A DNA stretch of 64,000 nt, taken from contig NZ_CP063657.1 in the NCBI RefSeq assembly GCF_015209745.1, positions 372,001-436,000 on the forward strand, given 5' to 3'. A program made the translations under genes and the position numbers. Below, in pieces: positions 44,096 through 52,442 of the stretch; positions within the stretch are counted from its first letter, which is position 1; the number at the start of each line of letters is the position of its first letter. The stretch comes from Lysobacter avium. GTDB taxonomy: Bacteria > Pseudomonadota > Gammaproteobacteria > Xanthomonadales > Xanthomonadaceae. The notes under the pieces were generated by a model that was not told the origin of the DNA, did not search any database, and was given only the letters and a program-made list of their open reading frames with translations.

Positions 44096-45391
44096 TCAGT
44101 CGCGCGCGATCGCCCGCCAGCCGATGTCGCGGCGGTGGAACTCCCCGTCCCAATGAATCCGGTCAACGACCCGGTACGCATTGCGCTGCGCGGCCGCCAC
44201 ATCCTCGCCGAGTGCGCACACGCAGAGCACGCGGCCGCCGGAGGTGACAACCCGGCCGTCCACCAGCCTGGTGCCGCCGTGGAAGACCTTGCTGTCGCCG
44301 CCGTTGTCGGTCTCCGGCGGAATGCCGGCCGGGAAACGGATCACGTCGCCGGTACGCGGCGTGTCGGGATAGTTCGCCGCCGCCATCACCACTCCCAGCG
44401 AGGGTCGCGGATCCCACTGCGCCTGCTCCTGGTCAAGGCGCCCATCGATGCCAGCCTCGATCAGATCGAGCAGATCCGACTGCAGGCGCAGCATGATCGG
44501 CTGGGTCTCCGGATCACCGAAGCGGACGTTGAACTCGATCACCTTCGGCGTGCCGTCGGCGTCGATCATCAGTCCGGCGTAGAGGAAACCGGTAAACGGG
44601 ATGCCGTCGGCGGCCATGCCCTGCACGGTCGGCTCGACCACCTCGCGCATGATCCGCGCGTGGATCTCGTCGGTGACGACCGGGGCGGGAGAATAGGCGC
44701 CCATGCCGCCGGTGTTGGGGCCGGTGTCGCCGTCGCCGACGCGCTTGTGGTCCTGGCTGGTCGCCATCGGCAGCGCGGTCACGCCGTCCACGAGCGAGAT
44801 GAAGCTGGCTTCTTCGCCGGTCAGGAACTCCTCGATCACCACCTGCGACCCGGCCGCGCCGAACGCGTTGCCCTGCAGCATGTCGATGACCGCCGCTTCG
44901 GCCTCGGCCAGCGTCATCGCCACGATCACGCCCTTGCCGGCAGCGAGGCCGTCGGCCTTGATCACGATCGGCGCGCCTTTCTCGCGGACGTAGGCGAGCG
45001 CAGCATCGACCTCGGTGTGGACGGCGTAGTACGCGGTGGGGATGCCGTGGCGGGCGAGGAAGTCCTTCGCGAACGCCTTGCTGCCTTCCAGCTGGGCAGC
45101 GGCGGCGCTGGGTCCGAAGATCCGGTGGCCGGCGGCGCGGAAGCGGTCAACGACCCCGGCCACCAGCGGCGCTTCGGGCCCGACCACGGTCATGTCGATG
45201 TTTTCGCGGGCGGCGAGCTCGAGCAGGCCGTCAATGTCCGTCGCGGCCAGATCGACGTTGCGGCACTTGGCCTCGGTCGCGGTGCCCGCATTGCCCGGAG
45301 CGACCAGTACCTCGGAGACGCGCGCTGACCCGGCCAGCTTCCACGCCAAGGCGTGCTCACGGCCGCCGGAGCCGATGACGAGGATTTTCAT
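44096..45391 (-). CDS. purD: Phosphoribosylamine-glycine ligase
   Basis: GAR synthetase, second step of de novo purine synthesis, 431 residues. The N-terminal GSGGREHAL phosphate loop, the ATP-grasp block with PIVIKADGLAAGKGV, and M-G-A-Y-S-P-A-P and the late NVRFGDPETQ carry the ATP/Mg2+ contacts. In Xanthomonas relatives purD usually follows purH; here purH is about 8 kb away, on the same strand, with the VgrG cassette, MATE exporter and TIGR01777 epimerase genes between them. Confidence 0.96.
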   Translation of the reverse strand: MKILVIGSGGREHALAWKLAGSARVSEVLVAPGNAGTATEAKCRNVDLAATDIDGLLELAARENIDMTVVGPEAPLVAGVVDRFRAAGHRIFGPSAAAAQLEGSKAFAKDFLARHGIPTAYYAVHTEVDAALAYVREKGAPIVIKADGLAAGKGVIVAMTLAEAEAAVIDMLQGNAFGAAGSQVVIEEFLTGEEASFISLVDGVTALPMATSQDHKRVGDGDTGPNTGGMGAYSPAPVVTDEIHARIMREVVEPTVQGMAADGIPFTGFLYAGLMIDADGTPKVIEFNVRFGDPETQPIMLRLQSDLLDLIEAGIDGRLDQEQAQWDPRPSLGVVMAAANYPDTPRTGDVIRFPAGIPPETDNGGDSKVFHGGTRLVDGRVVTSGGRVLCVCALGEDVAAAQRNAYRVVDRIHWDGEFHRRDIGWRAIARD

Positions 45392-45424
45392 TGCGGTGTG
45401 TTCCCTGACGCGTGGCCCGCGATT

Positions 45425-46420
45425 TTACCCGACCCGCTCGATCGGCCGGACGGGTCCGCACAACGATGCCAGCGCCGGCCGGATATCGGGGAAGTCGAAC
45501 ACGAAAACCGAGGCGGTCAGTGCCGTGGGCGCAACGCGCTGGCCTTCCAGCACGAGGTCGGATTGCTCGCCCAGCGCCAGCCGCAGCAGCCATGCGGGCG
45601 TCGGCAGCAATGCGGGTCGGTGGAGAACACTGGCCGCGGCGTTGGTAAAGTCGGCCTGATGGACGGCGCCGGGAGCGACGAAGTTGTAGGCCTCGATCGG
45701 CGCGGGCGACGCCTGGCTGCTCTCTTCCCCGCGCGTGGTCTCGCGCGGCCAGAGATGGGCCATGCCGCGCAGCAGGTCGTGGATGTGGATCCAGGACAAC
45801 CACTGCCGCCCGGTCCCGGTCCGTCCGCCCAGGCCGAGCTTGAAGGGCAACAGCATCATCGGCAGCGCGCCGCCGTGCCCCAGCACCAGCCCGAAGCGCA
45901 TGCACGCCACACGGACCCCGCAATTGGCGGCCTTGGCGGCTTCCGCCTCCCACGCCTGGCACAGCTGCGACATGAATACCGGCTGCGGTGAACTGTCTTC
46001 CGAGAGTGGCGTGTCGTCGCCCTGGCGCTGTACGCCGTAGTAGCCGATCGCCGAGCCGTTCAGCAGCAGCGCCGGTTTGTGCGTGCTGCGCGCGATCCAC
46101 TCCACAAGGCTGCGGGTGGTGCCGATCCGGCTCTGCATCAACATCTGTTTGCGCCGATCCGTCCAGCGCGGGCCGAGGATCCGTGCGCCGGCCAGGTTCA
46201 CGATCACGTCGACACGATGATCGTCCGGCAGAGATGCCATGTTGCCAACGGCGTTGACCGAGCCATCGAACAGCGAACGCGCACGCTCCGGATCACGCGA
46301 GAGCGCGGTCACCGTGTGGCCGTCGTCCAGCAGGGCGCGAACGAGTTCCTGGCCAATAAAACCGGTGGCGCCGGTCACCAGGACGTGCTGTTGCTCATCG
46401 CAGAATCTGATCGGTTTCAC
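45425..46420 (-). CDS. TIGR01777 family NAD(P)-binding epimerase (YfcH-like)
   Basis: A 331-residue Rossmann protein. It begins VLVTGATGFIGQELV (nucleotide-binding G-x-T-G-F-I-G near residue 16), and contains ALLLNGSAIGYYG (S/Y active-site region) and C-terminal EGQRVAP as in YfcH and related proteins. The family has no established reaction. I chose a GTG start with GGAG about 6 bases upstream; the frame extends about 50 codons upstream but the residues there are not family-like. It runs opposite to vgrG, with about 255 bases between their starts. Confidence 0.85.
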   Translation of the reverse strand: MKPIRFCDEQQHVLVTGATGFIGQELVRALLDDGHTVTALSRDPERARSLFDGSVNAVGNMASLPDDHRVDVIVNLAGARILGPRWTDRRKQMLMQSRIGTTRSLVEWIARSTHKPALLLNGSAIGYYGVQRQGDDTPLSEDSSPQPVFMSQLCQAWEAEAAKAANCGVRVACMRFGLVLGHGGALPMMLLPFKLGLGGRTGTGRQWLSWIHIHDLLRGMAHLWPRETTRGEESSQASPAPIEAYNFVAPGAVHQADFTNAAASVLHRPALLPTPAWLLRLALGEQSDLVLEGQRVAPTALTASVFVFDFPDIRPALASLCGPVRPIERVG

Positions 46421-46675
46421 GGGCTGCTCCGTTAGAGCGGGACGGCGGGCGCGCCGCCGGGCGTGCGCCAACAGCCGCCCAAGCGTGCGTCCTGTGTATA
46501 TCAGGGCCGGGCGAAAGCCCGCGTGTTGGGCACCGTCGCCGAACCCACGCCGTTTCGCTGCAAACACCTACGCTTGCGCGTGCATTCCGTTCACCAGGGC
46601 ACCCGCTTTCAGCGCCCGCCCCGGATGCAAGGCGTCGGCCACTGCCCTAGTATTGAGCTGTCCATGGAGAGGCAC
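46421..46675. other. 255-base divergent intergenic region
   Basis: Lies between the TIGR01777 epimerase gene and vgrG and should contain the promoters of both. No clear -35/-10 pair and no repeat were seen. The vgrG ribosome site (GGAGAGG) is at its right end. Confidence 0.4.
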
Positions 46676-49600
46676 ATGAGCAGCGGAGTATCTGTTCCCC
46701 AGGCCGTGCTGGCCGCATTGTCCCGGTATCGCGACGCCGACCGCCTGTACGCACTGGCGGTGGGCGGCGCGTCGTCCGATCTGATCGTGGAGCGCTGGCA
46801 GGGCCGCGAGAGCCTCTCGCAGGGCTTCGAGTGGTGGATTGACGCGCTCTCCACCGACGCCGGCCTGGACCTGGACGCGCTGCTCGGCCAATCGGCCACC
46901 TTCTCGACCCGCGCCGCGGACGGCGGACGCATCCCGCGGTCGGGACTGATCCGCCAGGCCGAGTGCGTCGGCAGCGACGGCGGCTTGGCCAGGTACCGCC
47001 TGTGCCTGGTGCCGTGGACCTGGCTGCTTACCCAAGGCCGCCACAGCCGCGTATTCCAGGACCGCACGGTGCTGGAGATCGTCGAGGCGGTGTTCGATGA
47101 CTATGCGCCGCTGGCAAGCTGGCAGGTCGGCGACGAGGTCGGCCCGTTCCTGGCGGAGGTGCGCCCGCGCAGCTATTGCGTGCAATACCGGGAAACGGAT
47201 TTCGACTTCGTCAGTCGCCTGCTCGCGGAAGAGGGCCTGGGTTGGCGGCTGCAGGAGACGGGCGAGGCTGGTCACGAGTTGGTACTCTTCGCGCGCAGCG
47301 GCAATTGCCCGCAGGATGAGACCGCTGCAGGCGGTGGTGGCATCCGCTTCCACCGCAGCGACGCGACCGAGTCCAGCGATACCGTGCAGTCCCTCGGCGC
47401 GCAGCATTCGATTGCCGCCACCGACATCACCCTGCTCAGCCACGACTACAAGAGCATGTCGCTGGGGGCCAGCGTTCCGTTGGATGAGAGTGCGACCGAC
47501 CTGCGGCTGGAGTCGTATGACCCCACCGGTGCCTACAGCTTTGCCAGTCAGGCCGAGGCCGCGCGCTACGCCGGGTTGCTGGCAGATGCGGCACGAGCTC
47601 AAGGGGCGCGCTGGCTGGGCCGCTCGACGGTGCGCAGCTTTCGCGCAGGCCAGTGGTTCGCGCTTACCCAGGCGCCGGTCAACGGCGATGCGCCGCCGGA
47701 GCTGCTTCTGGTGGACGTACAACAGGCCGGCATCAACAACCTGCCCGACGCCGTGCGCGAGCGTGCTTCGGAGCATTTGGGCGCCGCGCCGCCGATCGCG
47801 GAACCGGATGCCTTTGGAGCGGGCGGGGCTCGCGCGGCGTCACTTTCGGCCGGCACTGGCGCCTTGATCGCGTCCGCTGCAGATGGGAACGGATCGGACG
47901 CAAAGAACTGGCAGGCAATCTGGGCCCGCGCCGAAGCCATCGGCTATGCGAACAGTTTCATTGCCGTCCCGCGCGAGCTGCCGTGGCGACCGGTGCTGGC
48001 TGATGACACCGGCCTGCGCATCAACCCGCGCCCTACAGCGCCTGGTTACCAGAGCGCCATCGTCGTCGGCGATGGTGGCTCCCCGCACGCGTCGGGAGTG
48101 AAGGAGTTGCACTCCGATGCACTGGGTCGGGTGCGGGTGAGGTTCCACTTCCAGACCGACCAAGGCACTTCGACTGCCGCCGACAGCTGCTGGCTGCGCG
48201 TCGCCCAACGCTATGCCGGCCCCGGCGTGGGCAGCCAGTTCCTGCCTCGCATCGGCCAGGAAGTGCTGGTGGGCTTCCTGGACGGCGACATCGACCGCCC
48301 GATGGTCGTCGGTGCGCTGTACAACGGCCAGGGCGAAGGCGGCATCGCCCCGACCCCGGGTGGCGAGGCGGCGTCAAGCGAAGCCAACGACCTGTTTGCT
48401 CAGGCCGGCGACCATCGGCCCGGCGCCCAGGCCAACCGCGCCGGCGGCAACGCGCCGGCTTGGCACGGCATGAGCTCGGACGCCGACGGCCACCGCAACG
48501 CCGCCGCGATGAGCGGGTTCAAATCCCGGGAGTTCGGTGGCGATGGCCATAACCTGTTGGTCTTTGACGACAGCGACGGCCAGCTGCGCCTGCAACTGGC
48601 GACCACCCACGCCGCCACCCAGCTCAACCTGGGCCACCTGATCCACCAGTCCGACAACTACCGCGGCAGCTTCCGTGGCGAGGGCTTCGAGCTGCGTACC
48701 GACCAGTGGGGCGCCGTTCGGAGCGAGCGCGGCCTGTGGATCAGCGCCACTGCCAACGATGCCGAGGCTCCGGCGGGCGAACACGTCGCCGCATTGGCTC
48801 TATTGAGGCAGGCCAGCCAACTGGCCGGTTCGTTCAACGAGATGGCCACCACCCACCAGACCGTCCGTCTGGCCGCGCATCAGGGCGCGACAGCCGCAAA
48901 CAGCTCGCGACTGATAGAGAATCAGGCCCCGTTGGAGGCACTGCTGGCAAGCGCGGGAACCGTGGTGACCGGTGCCGCGTTCGGAGAAGGCACTGACGAG
49001 GCCCCCGAACGCAACCCGGCCGGTGGTGACGGCCGCGTTCCCCACAGCGGCGACGCCATCATTGGGCTGACGGCCCCAGCCGGCATCGGAATCGTGGCGG
49101 GACAGAGCCTCCACTGGATCGTCGGCGAAACCCTGACGGTGGCCAGCGGCGAGGTCAGCAACCTGGCCGTCGCCGGCGACCTGCGCATCCACGCCGGCCA
49201 GGCGATCGGTTGGCTGGCCGGCGCAGTCGAGGGCAATGTCACCAGCGAGCACGCCCTGGCACTGGTGACCGCCGAAGGCGAGCTGGACATCCAGGCGCAG
49301 AAAGACGCGATCAAGCTGCAGTCACGCGACCGGCTCAAAGTGGTCAGCGCCAACGCCGAGGTCGATCTTGCGGCCGGCAAGACGGTGCACCTGGCGACCA
49401 GCGGCGGGGCAAGCATCACCATAGAAGGCGGCAACATCGTTATCGAATGCCCCGGCAACATTACCGTGCATGCGGCGAAGAAGTCGTTTGTGGGGCCGGC
49501 ACAGCTGAGTCGGGAGATGAACAGCTGGCCGGAGACGAAATTCGACCAGAGCTACGTGGTACGCCATCGCGCGACCGACGAGCCCATGGCCGACACCCGG

Positions 49601-49723
49601 GTGGAACTGACCCGTGCCGATGGTGCGCGCATGTCGCTGGTCACCGACGCTGAGGGCAAGCTACCGATACAGAAGGGTCTGGGCCCGGAGAAGGTTGTAA
49701 TCAAGATCCTCGGAAAGGAATGA
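46676..49723 (+). CDS. vgrG: Type VI secretion tip protein VgrG with C-terminal TTR-like domain
   Basis: A 1015-residue trimeric spike protein that caps the T6SS tube and carries effectors. Order: gp27-like domain (about 10-375), gp5-like OB domain with HSDALGRVRVRFHF and F-L-P-R-I-G-Q-E-V-L-V-G-F (about 475-540), DUF2345-type beta-helix (about 770-930), and a short C-terminal domain of about 75 residues (PMADTRVELTRADGA) resembling transthyretin-like adaptors that bind lipase effectors. I start at the ATG closest to GGAGAGG; another ATG four codons upstream is possible. The adjacent lipase and immunity genes form an effector cassette with it. No other T6SS structural gene is in the window. 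Confidence 0.95.
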   Translation: MSSGVSVPQAVLAALSRYRDADRLYALAVGGASSDLIVERWQGRESLSQGFEWWIDALSTDAGLDLDALLGQSATFSTRAADGGRIPRSGLIRQAECVGSDGGLARYRLCLVPWTWLLTQGRHSRVFQDRTVLEIVEAVFDDYAPLASWQVGDEVGPFLAEVRPRSYCVQYRETDFDFVSRLLAEEGLGWRLQETGEAGHELVLFARSGNCPQDETAAGGGGIRFHRSDATESSDTVQSLGAQHSIAATDITLLSHDYKSMSLGASVPLDESATDLRLESYDPTGAYSFASQAEAARYAGLLADAARAQGARWLGRSTVRSFRAGQWFALTQAPVNGDAPPELLLVDVQQAGINNLPDAVRERASEHLGAAPPIAEPDAFGAGGARAASLSAGTGALIASAADGNGSDAKNWQAIWARAEAIGYANSFIAVPRELPWRPVLADDTGLRINPRPTAPGYQSAIVVGDGGSPHASGVKELHSDALGRVRVRFHFQTDQGTSTAADSCWLRVAQRYAGPGVGSQFLPRIGQEVLVGFLDGDIDRPMVVGALYNGQGEGGIAPTPGGEAASSEANDLFAQAGDHRPGAQANRAGGNAPAWHGMSSDADGHRNAAAMSGFKSREFGGDGHNLLVFDDSDGQLRLQLATTHAATQLNLGHLIHQSDNYRGSFRGEGFELRTDQWGAVRSERGLWISATANDAEAPAGEHVAALALLRQASQLAGSFNEMATTHQTVRLAAHQGATAANSSRLIENQAPLEALLASAGTVVTGAAFGEGTDEAPERNPAGGDGRVPHSGDAIIGLTAPAGIGIVAGQSLHWIVGETLTVASGEVSNLAVAGDLRIHAGQAIGWLAGAVEGNVTSEHALALVTAEGELDIQAQKDAIKLQSRDRLKVVSANAEVDLAAGKTVHLATSGGASITIEGGNIVIECPGNITVHAAKKSFVGPAQLSREMNSWPETKFDQSYVVRHRATDEPMADTRVELTRADGARMSLVTDAEGKLPIQKGLGPEKVVIKILGKE

Positions 49724-49730
49724 AGCAGGC

Positions 49731-51359
49731 ATGCCACGGAAGGAAGACGAAATCAGGATTGGCTCCCATGAAACCGACGGGAAGGGGAGTCCGGTAACCC
49801 ACACAACGCTGAGCCCGACCAGCGACATCCGCCAGCGGGCCATCCTTGCCCAGCCCACCGCCGTGATCCCGATCATTTTCTTACCGGGGATCATGGGTAC
49901 CAACCTCAAATCCAATACAGGCTCCAAAGTCTGGCGGCCGCCCAACACCGACGGCGTATTCCCGATCCTTGGTGCGATGGGGCAGATGTTCGCCTATGTG
50001 TTCCGTGGGCCCGCGACCCGGCAACGGATGCTGGATCCAACCAAAGTGGAGGTGGATGACCGAGGGTCCATCGATACCGGTGGCGCGCTTGAAAAGGCCG
50101 TCGCAAAGGACCGCGGCTGGGGCGCGGTGATGCGCTCTTCCTACCACCCCGTGATGGCGCTGATGCAGAAACGCCTCAACAACATCATGGAAGCGGGCGG
50201 ATTGCTGGACTGGTGGAGTGAAGAGGGGCAGCACAGCCCGGCCGACTACGGCGACGAAAAGGCGAGTACAGCGCTTAGTGTTGATGATTTCAAGCACGCT
50301 GCCGGCTATCGATATGAAGTCTGGGGCGGCGGCTATAACTGGCTGCAGTCCAACGAAGATTCTGGACAGGACTTGATCGATTACATTGATAACGTCGTGC
50401 TCGCCCATCACCGCGCCAAAGGGCAAGACGTGAAGAAGGTGATCCTGGTGACCCACTCGATGGGTGGGATTGTCGGTCGAGCGATTGCCAGGGTCCACGA
50501 GTACGGCAAGCTGCTCGGGGTCGTCCACGGCGTAATGCCGGCCACCGGCGCGCCTGCCACATATCACCATTGTCGATGCGGTTATGACGGCGTCTCCCAG
50601 ATCATCCTGGGACGAAACGCAAAGGAGGTCACTGCAATCGTGGGCAACTCGCCAGGCGCACTGGAGTTGCTTCCCAGCGCCGACTACGGCGATGGGCGCG
50701 CATGGCTGAAGATAGGCGGACCTGAAGATAATCCATCTCATGCACTCCCGGTATCCGACCCATACACCGAGATTTACCACAGCAGGGAATGGTACGGACT
50801 CGTTCCGGAGGAAAGCATGGAGATGCTCGATCCAGCGGGGCTGCATTCAGAGCCTGAATTCGAAGGGGCTGAAGCGGTCGGGTATGAACGCTTCACCCGC
50901 CTATTGAGTGACACCCAGCGCTTCCATGAGTCAGTTTCCGGCAAATATCCCGAGCCCGCATTTGTGCACTATGGCGCTGACGAAAGAATGCATGGGTGGA
51001 CTGACGTCCATTGGCAAGGGGCCCATCTGCCTTCGCTGGAAGGAACGAGGGGCAGTAAGGATAACGGCAACGGGAAGATTAGCATCAAAAACGGTGGCCA
51101 AGTCGTCCAACTCAATTTCGGGGAGGCGGATCAACCCGGCGATGGCACCGTTCCGACAGTTTCCGGCGAGGCTCCCAGCAGGGCAGGAGTATGCGCAAGC
51201 TTCAGGCAGGGTAGTCAAGGGGCAGGCGCGCGCGTCGTAACTAACGGAAAAGGGAAGGATAAGGGTTACGACCATCAGGATAGTTACAACGACTCGCGGA
51301 GCCAGTGGGCGACGCTTTTCAGTGTGACGAGGATTTCGCGAGAGGCAGACTGGGCATGA
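49731..51359 (+). CDS. T6SS lipase effector, Tle4-like (PGAP1/LCAT-type alpha/beta hydrolase)
   Basis: A 542-residue antibacterial phospholipase candidate. Signatures are F-L-P-G-I-M-G-T-N-L (residues 50-59, LCAT/PGAP1-type oxyanion region), the nucleophile elbow T-H-S-M-G-G (Ser243), G-D-G-T-V-P (Asp471) and Y-D-H-Q-D (His515), which form a plausible Ser-Asp-His triad. The usual GxSxG has Thr at the first position. No signal peptide is present, as expected for cargo loaded on VgrG. It sits 7 bases after vgrG and overlaps the immunity gene start (ATGA). Base composition is lower in GC than most of the window, most of all in the 3' half, which suggests transfer. The Tle4 class is inferred from the Tli4-like neighbour and PGAP1-like motifs. 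Confidence 0.88.
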   Translation: MPRKEDEIRIGSHETDGKGSPVTHTTLSPTSDIRQRAILAQPTAVIPIIFLPGIMGTNLKSNTGSKVWRPPNTDGVFPILGAMGQMFAYVFRGPATRQRMLDPTKVEVDDRGSIDTGGALEKAVAKDRGWGAVMRSSYHPVMALMQKRLNNIMEAGGLLDWWSEEGQHSPADYGDEKASTALSVDDFKHAAGYRYEVWGGGYNWLQSNEDSGQDLIDYIDNVVLAHHRAKGQDVKKVILVTHSMGGIVGRAIARVHEYGKLLGVVHGVMPATGAPATYHHCRCGYDGVSQIILGRNAKEVTAIVGNSPGALELLPSADYGDGRAWLKIGGPEDNPSHALPVSDPYTEIYHSREWYGLVPEESMEMLDPAGLHSEPEFEGAEAVGYERFTRLLSDTQRFHESVSGKYPEPAFVHYGADERMHGWTDVHWQGAHLPSLEGTRGSKDNGNGKISIKNGGQVVQLNFGEADQPGDGTVPTVSGEAPSRAGVCASFRQGSQGAGARVVTNGKGKDKGYDHQDSYNDSRSQWATLFSVTRISREADWA

Positions 51360-52393
51360 GTATTTGCAAGGTTCCAATAATCGCTTTCGCTGTCGCCATA
51401 CTTATTGCAATAACAATACCTGTAGCTGCCGGGCAAGGATCAAAAATGACAACTTACGACCATGGACAAACGGCCACACATTGCTTCGGTCGCCATTTGC
51501 TCGATCTTCCCTCCAGCAGCACTGTCAAGTCGAGCTTCGTCGTTGGCGGAGCATCTGTTGAAGTGCGCCGTGGGATAGATGCGCACGAGTTTGCCGCGCT
51601 GGTGGAGGCAAACGAGAAGAGACTGCGAACAGCACCCCACAAAACTGAAGGATCCATGTTTCGCGATCGCGTCGACTTTCAGCCTGATCGTATTTTGCTC
51701 TCCTCGTGGTTCAGCCCCAACAGTACGGCCACGAACAAGGACATGCTTTATACCCGTATGGCCGACGCTTCGGTCATGCACGTGTTTTCCGTTGAGGGAA
51801 GTGGCAGCAACCCGGCAAGGGCCAAGGAATACATGCTGCGCGTTTCGAGAAACCTGAGTCATCGGGCGACGGGTGAAACTCCGGAGGCTCCTGGATTCTG
51901 CATCGATCAAGGCCTGATTACTATGAGCAAGCTCAACAAGGAGGAGGTCACTGCGAGTGTCCGAATCAAGGAGCGGCCAGGGCTGACACTCCACTTTATG
52001 TCGTACGTCACCGGCGCACCCGACAAGCCGCTGCTGCGCCGCAACTCACGGATCCCGCCCGGCTACGAAGGCACCGCTGCCGGGATGAAGCGTCTCCGTC
52101 GCGGAGACCGCAATATAGGTCCGATCAAGGGGCAGGAACTGCTCGTCAGGGGAGACGCAGGCGGCAAGCGCAGCTACGAGTTCCTGTGGGAAAGCCAGGG
52201 TGAGAAAGCATCAATCGAGCACCCGTTCCTTTCACTGCGCATGTCAACGACAGACGACACGGACGAGAATGGCGAGATCATGGATGCACCGTTCCAGGAA
52301 GACGCCGAGGCGCTGGCCTTGTGGGACTCGATCCTGAGCACACTTCAACTGCGCCCCGGCGCAATCAACCCCGGTGGCGCTGACCTTCGCTAG
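51356..52393 (+). CDS. T6SS immunity protein, Tli4-like
   Basis: A 345-residue exported protein with an N-terminal signal (residues 1-25, hydrophobic, then a cleavage region at V-A-A-G-Q) that should place it in the periplasm, where phospholipase effectors act. The sequence is typical of the Tli4 family: C-F-G-R-H-L-L-D-L-P near residue 45, and a C-terminal domain with P-G-Y-E-G and H-P-F-L-S-L-R-M. Its ATG overlaps the lipase stop. The low GC content and atypical codon use of the first ~200 bases stand out against the neighbours. It should neutralise the adjacent lipase. Confidence 0.87.
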   Translation: MSICKVPIIAFAVAILIAITIPVAAGQGSKMTTYDHGQTATHCFGRHLLDLPSSSTVKSSFVVGGASVEVRRGIDAHEFAALVEANEKRLRTAPHKTEGSMFRDRVDFQPDRILLSSWFSPNSTATNKDMLYTRMADASVMHVFSVEGSGSNPARAKEYMLRVSRNLSHRATGETPEAPGFCIDQGLITMSKLNKEEVTASVRIKERPGLTLHFMSYVTGAPDKPLLRRNSRIPPGYEGTAAGMKRLRRGDRNIGPIKGQELLVRGDAGGKRSYEFLWESQGEKASIEHPFLSLRMSTTDDTDENGEIMDAPFQEDAEALALWDSILSTLQLRPGAINPGGADLR

Positions 52394-52442
52394 GCCCCCG
52401 TCTGGATGTCGTGCTAAGCCGCGGCCGGCTTGAGCGGGCATC

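Noticed and set aside
42020..45328. Open frame of about 1100 codons on the plus strand
   Set aside because: Antisense to the LplT-type fusion and purD, both with strong family motifs. Its translation is rich in Arg/His/Gln/Asp with no domain, as expected of a shadow frame in GC-rich DNA.
46676..52393. Complete type VI secretion locus
   Set aside because: Only vgrG, effector and immunity genes are present; no TssB, TssC, TssH, TssM or Hcp gene lies nearby, so the apparatus must be encoded elsewhere.
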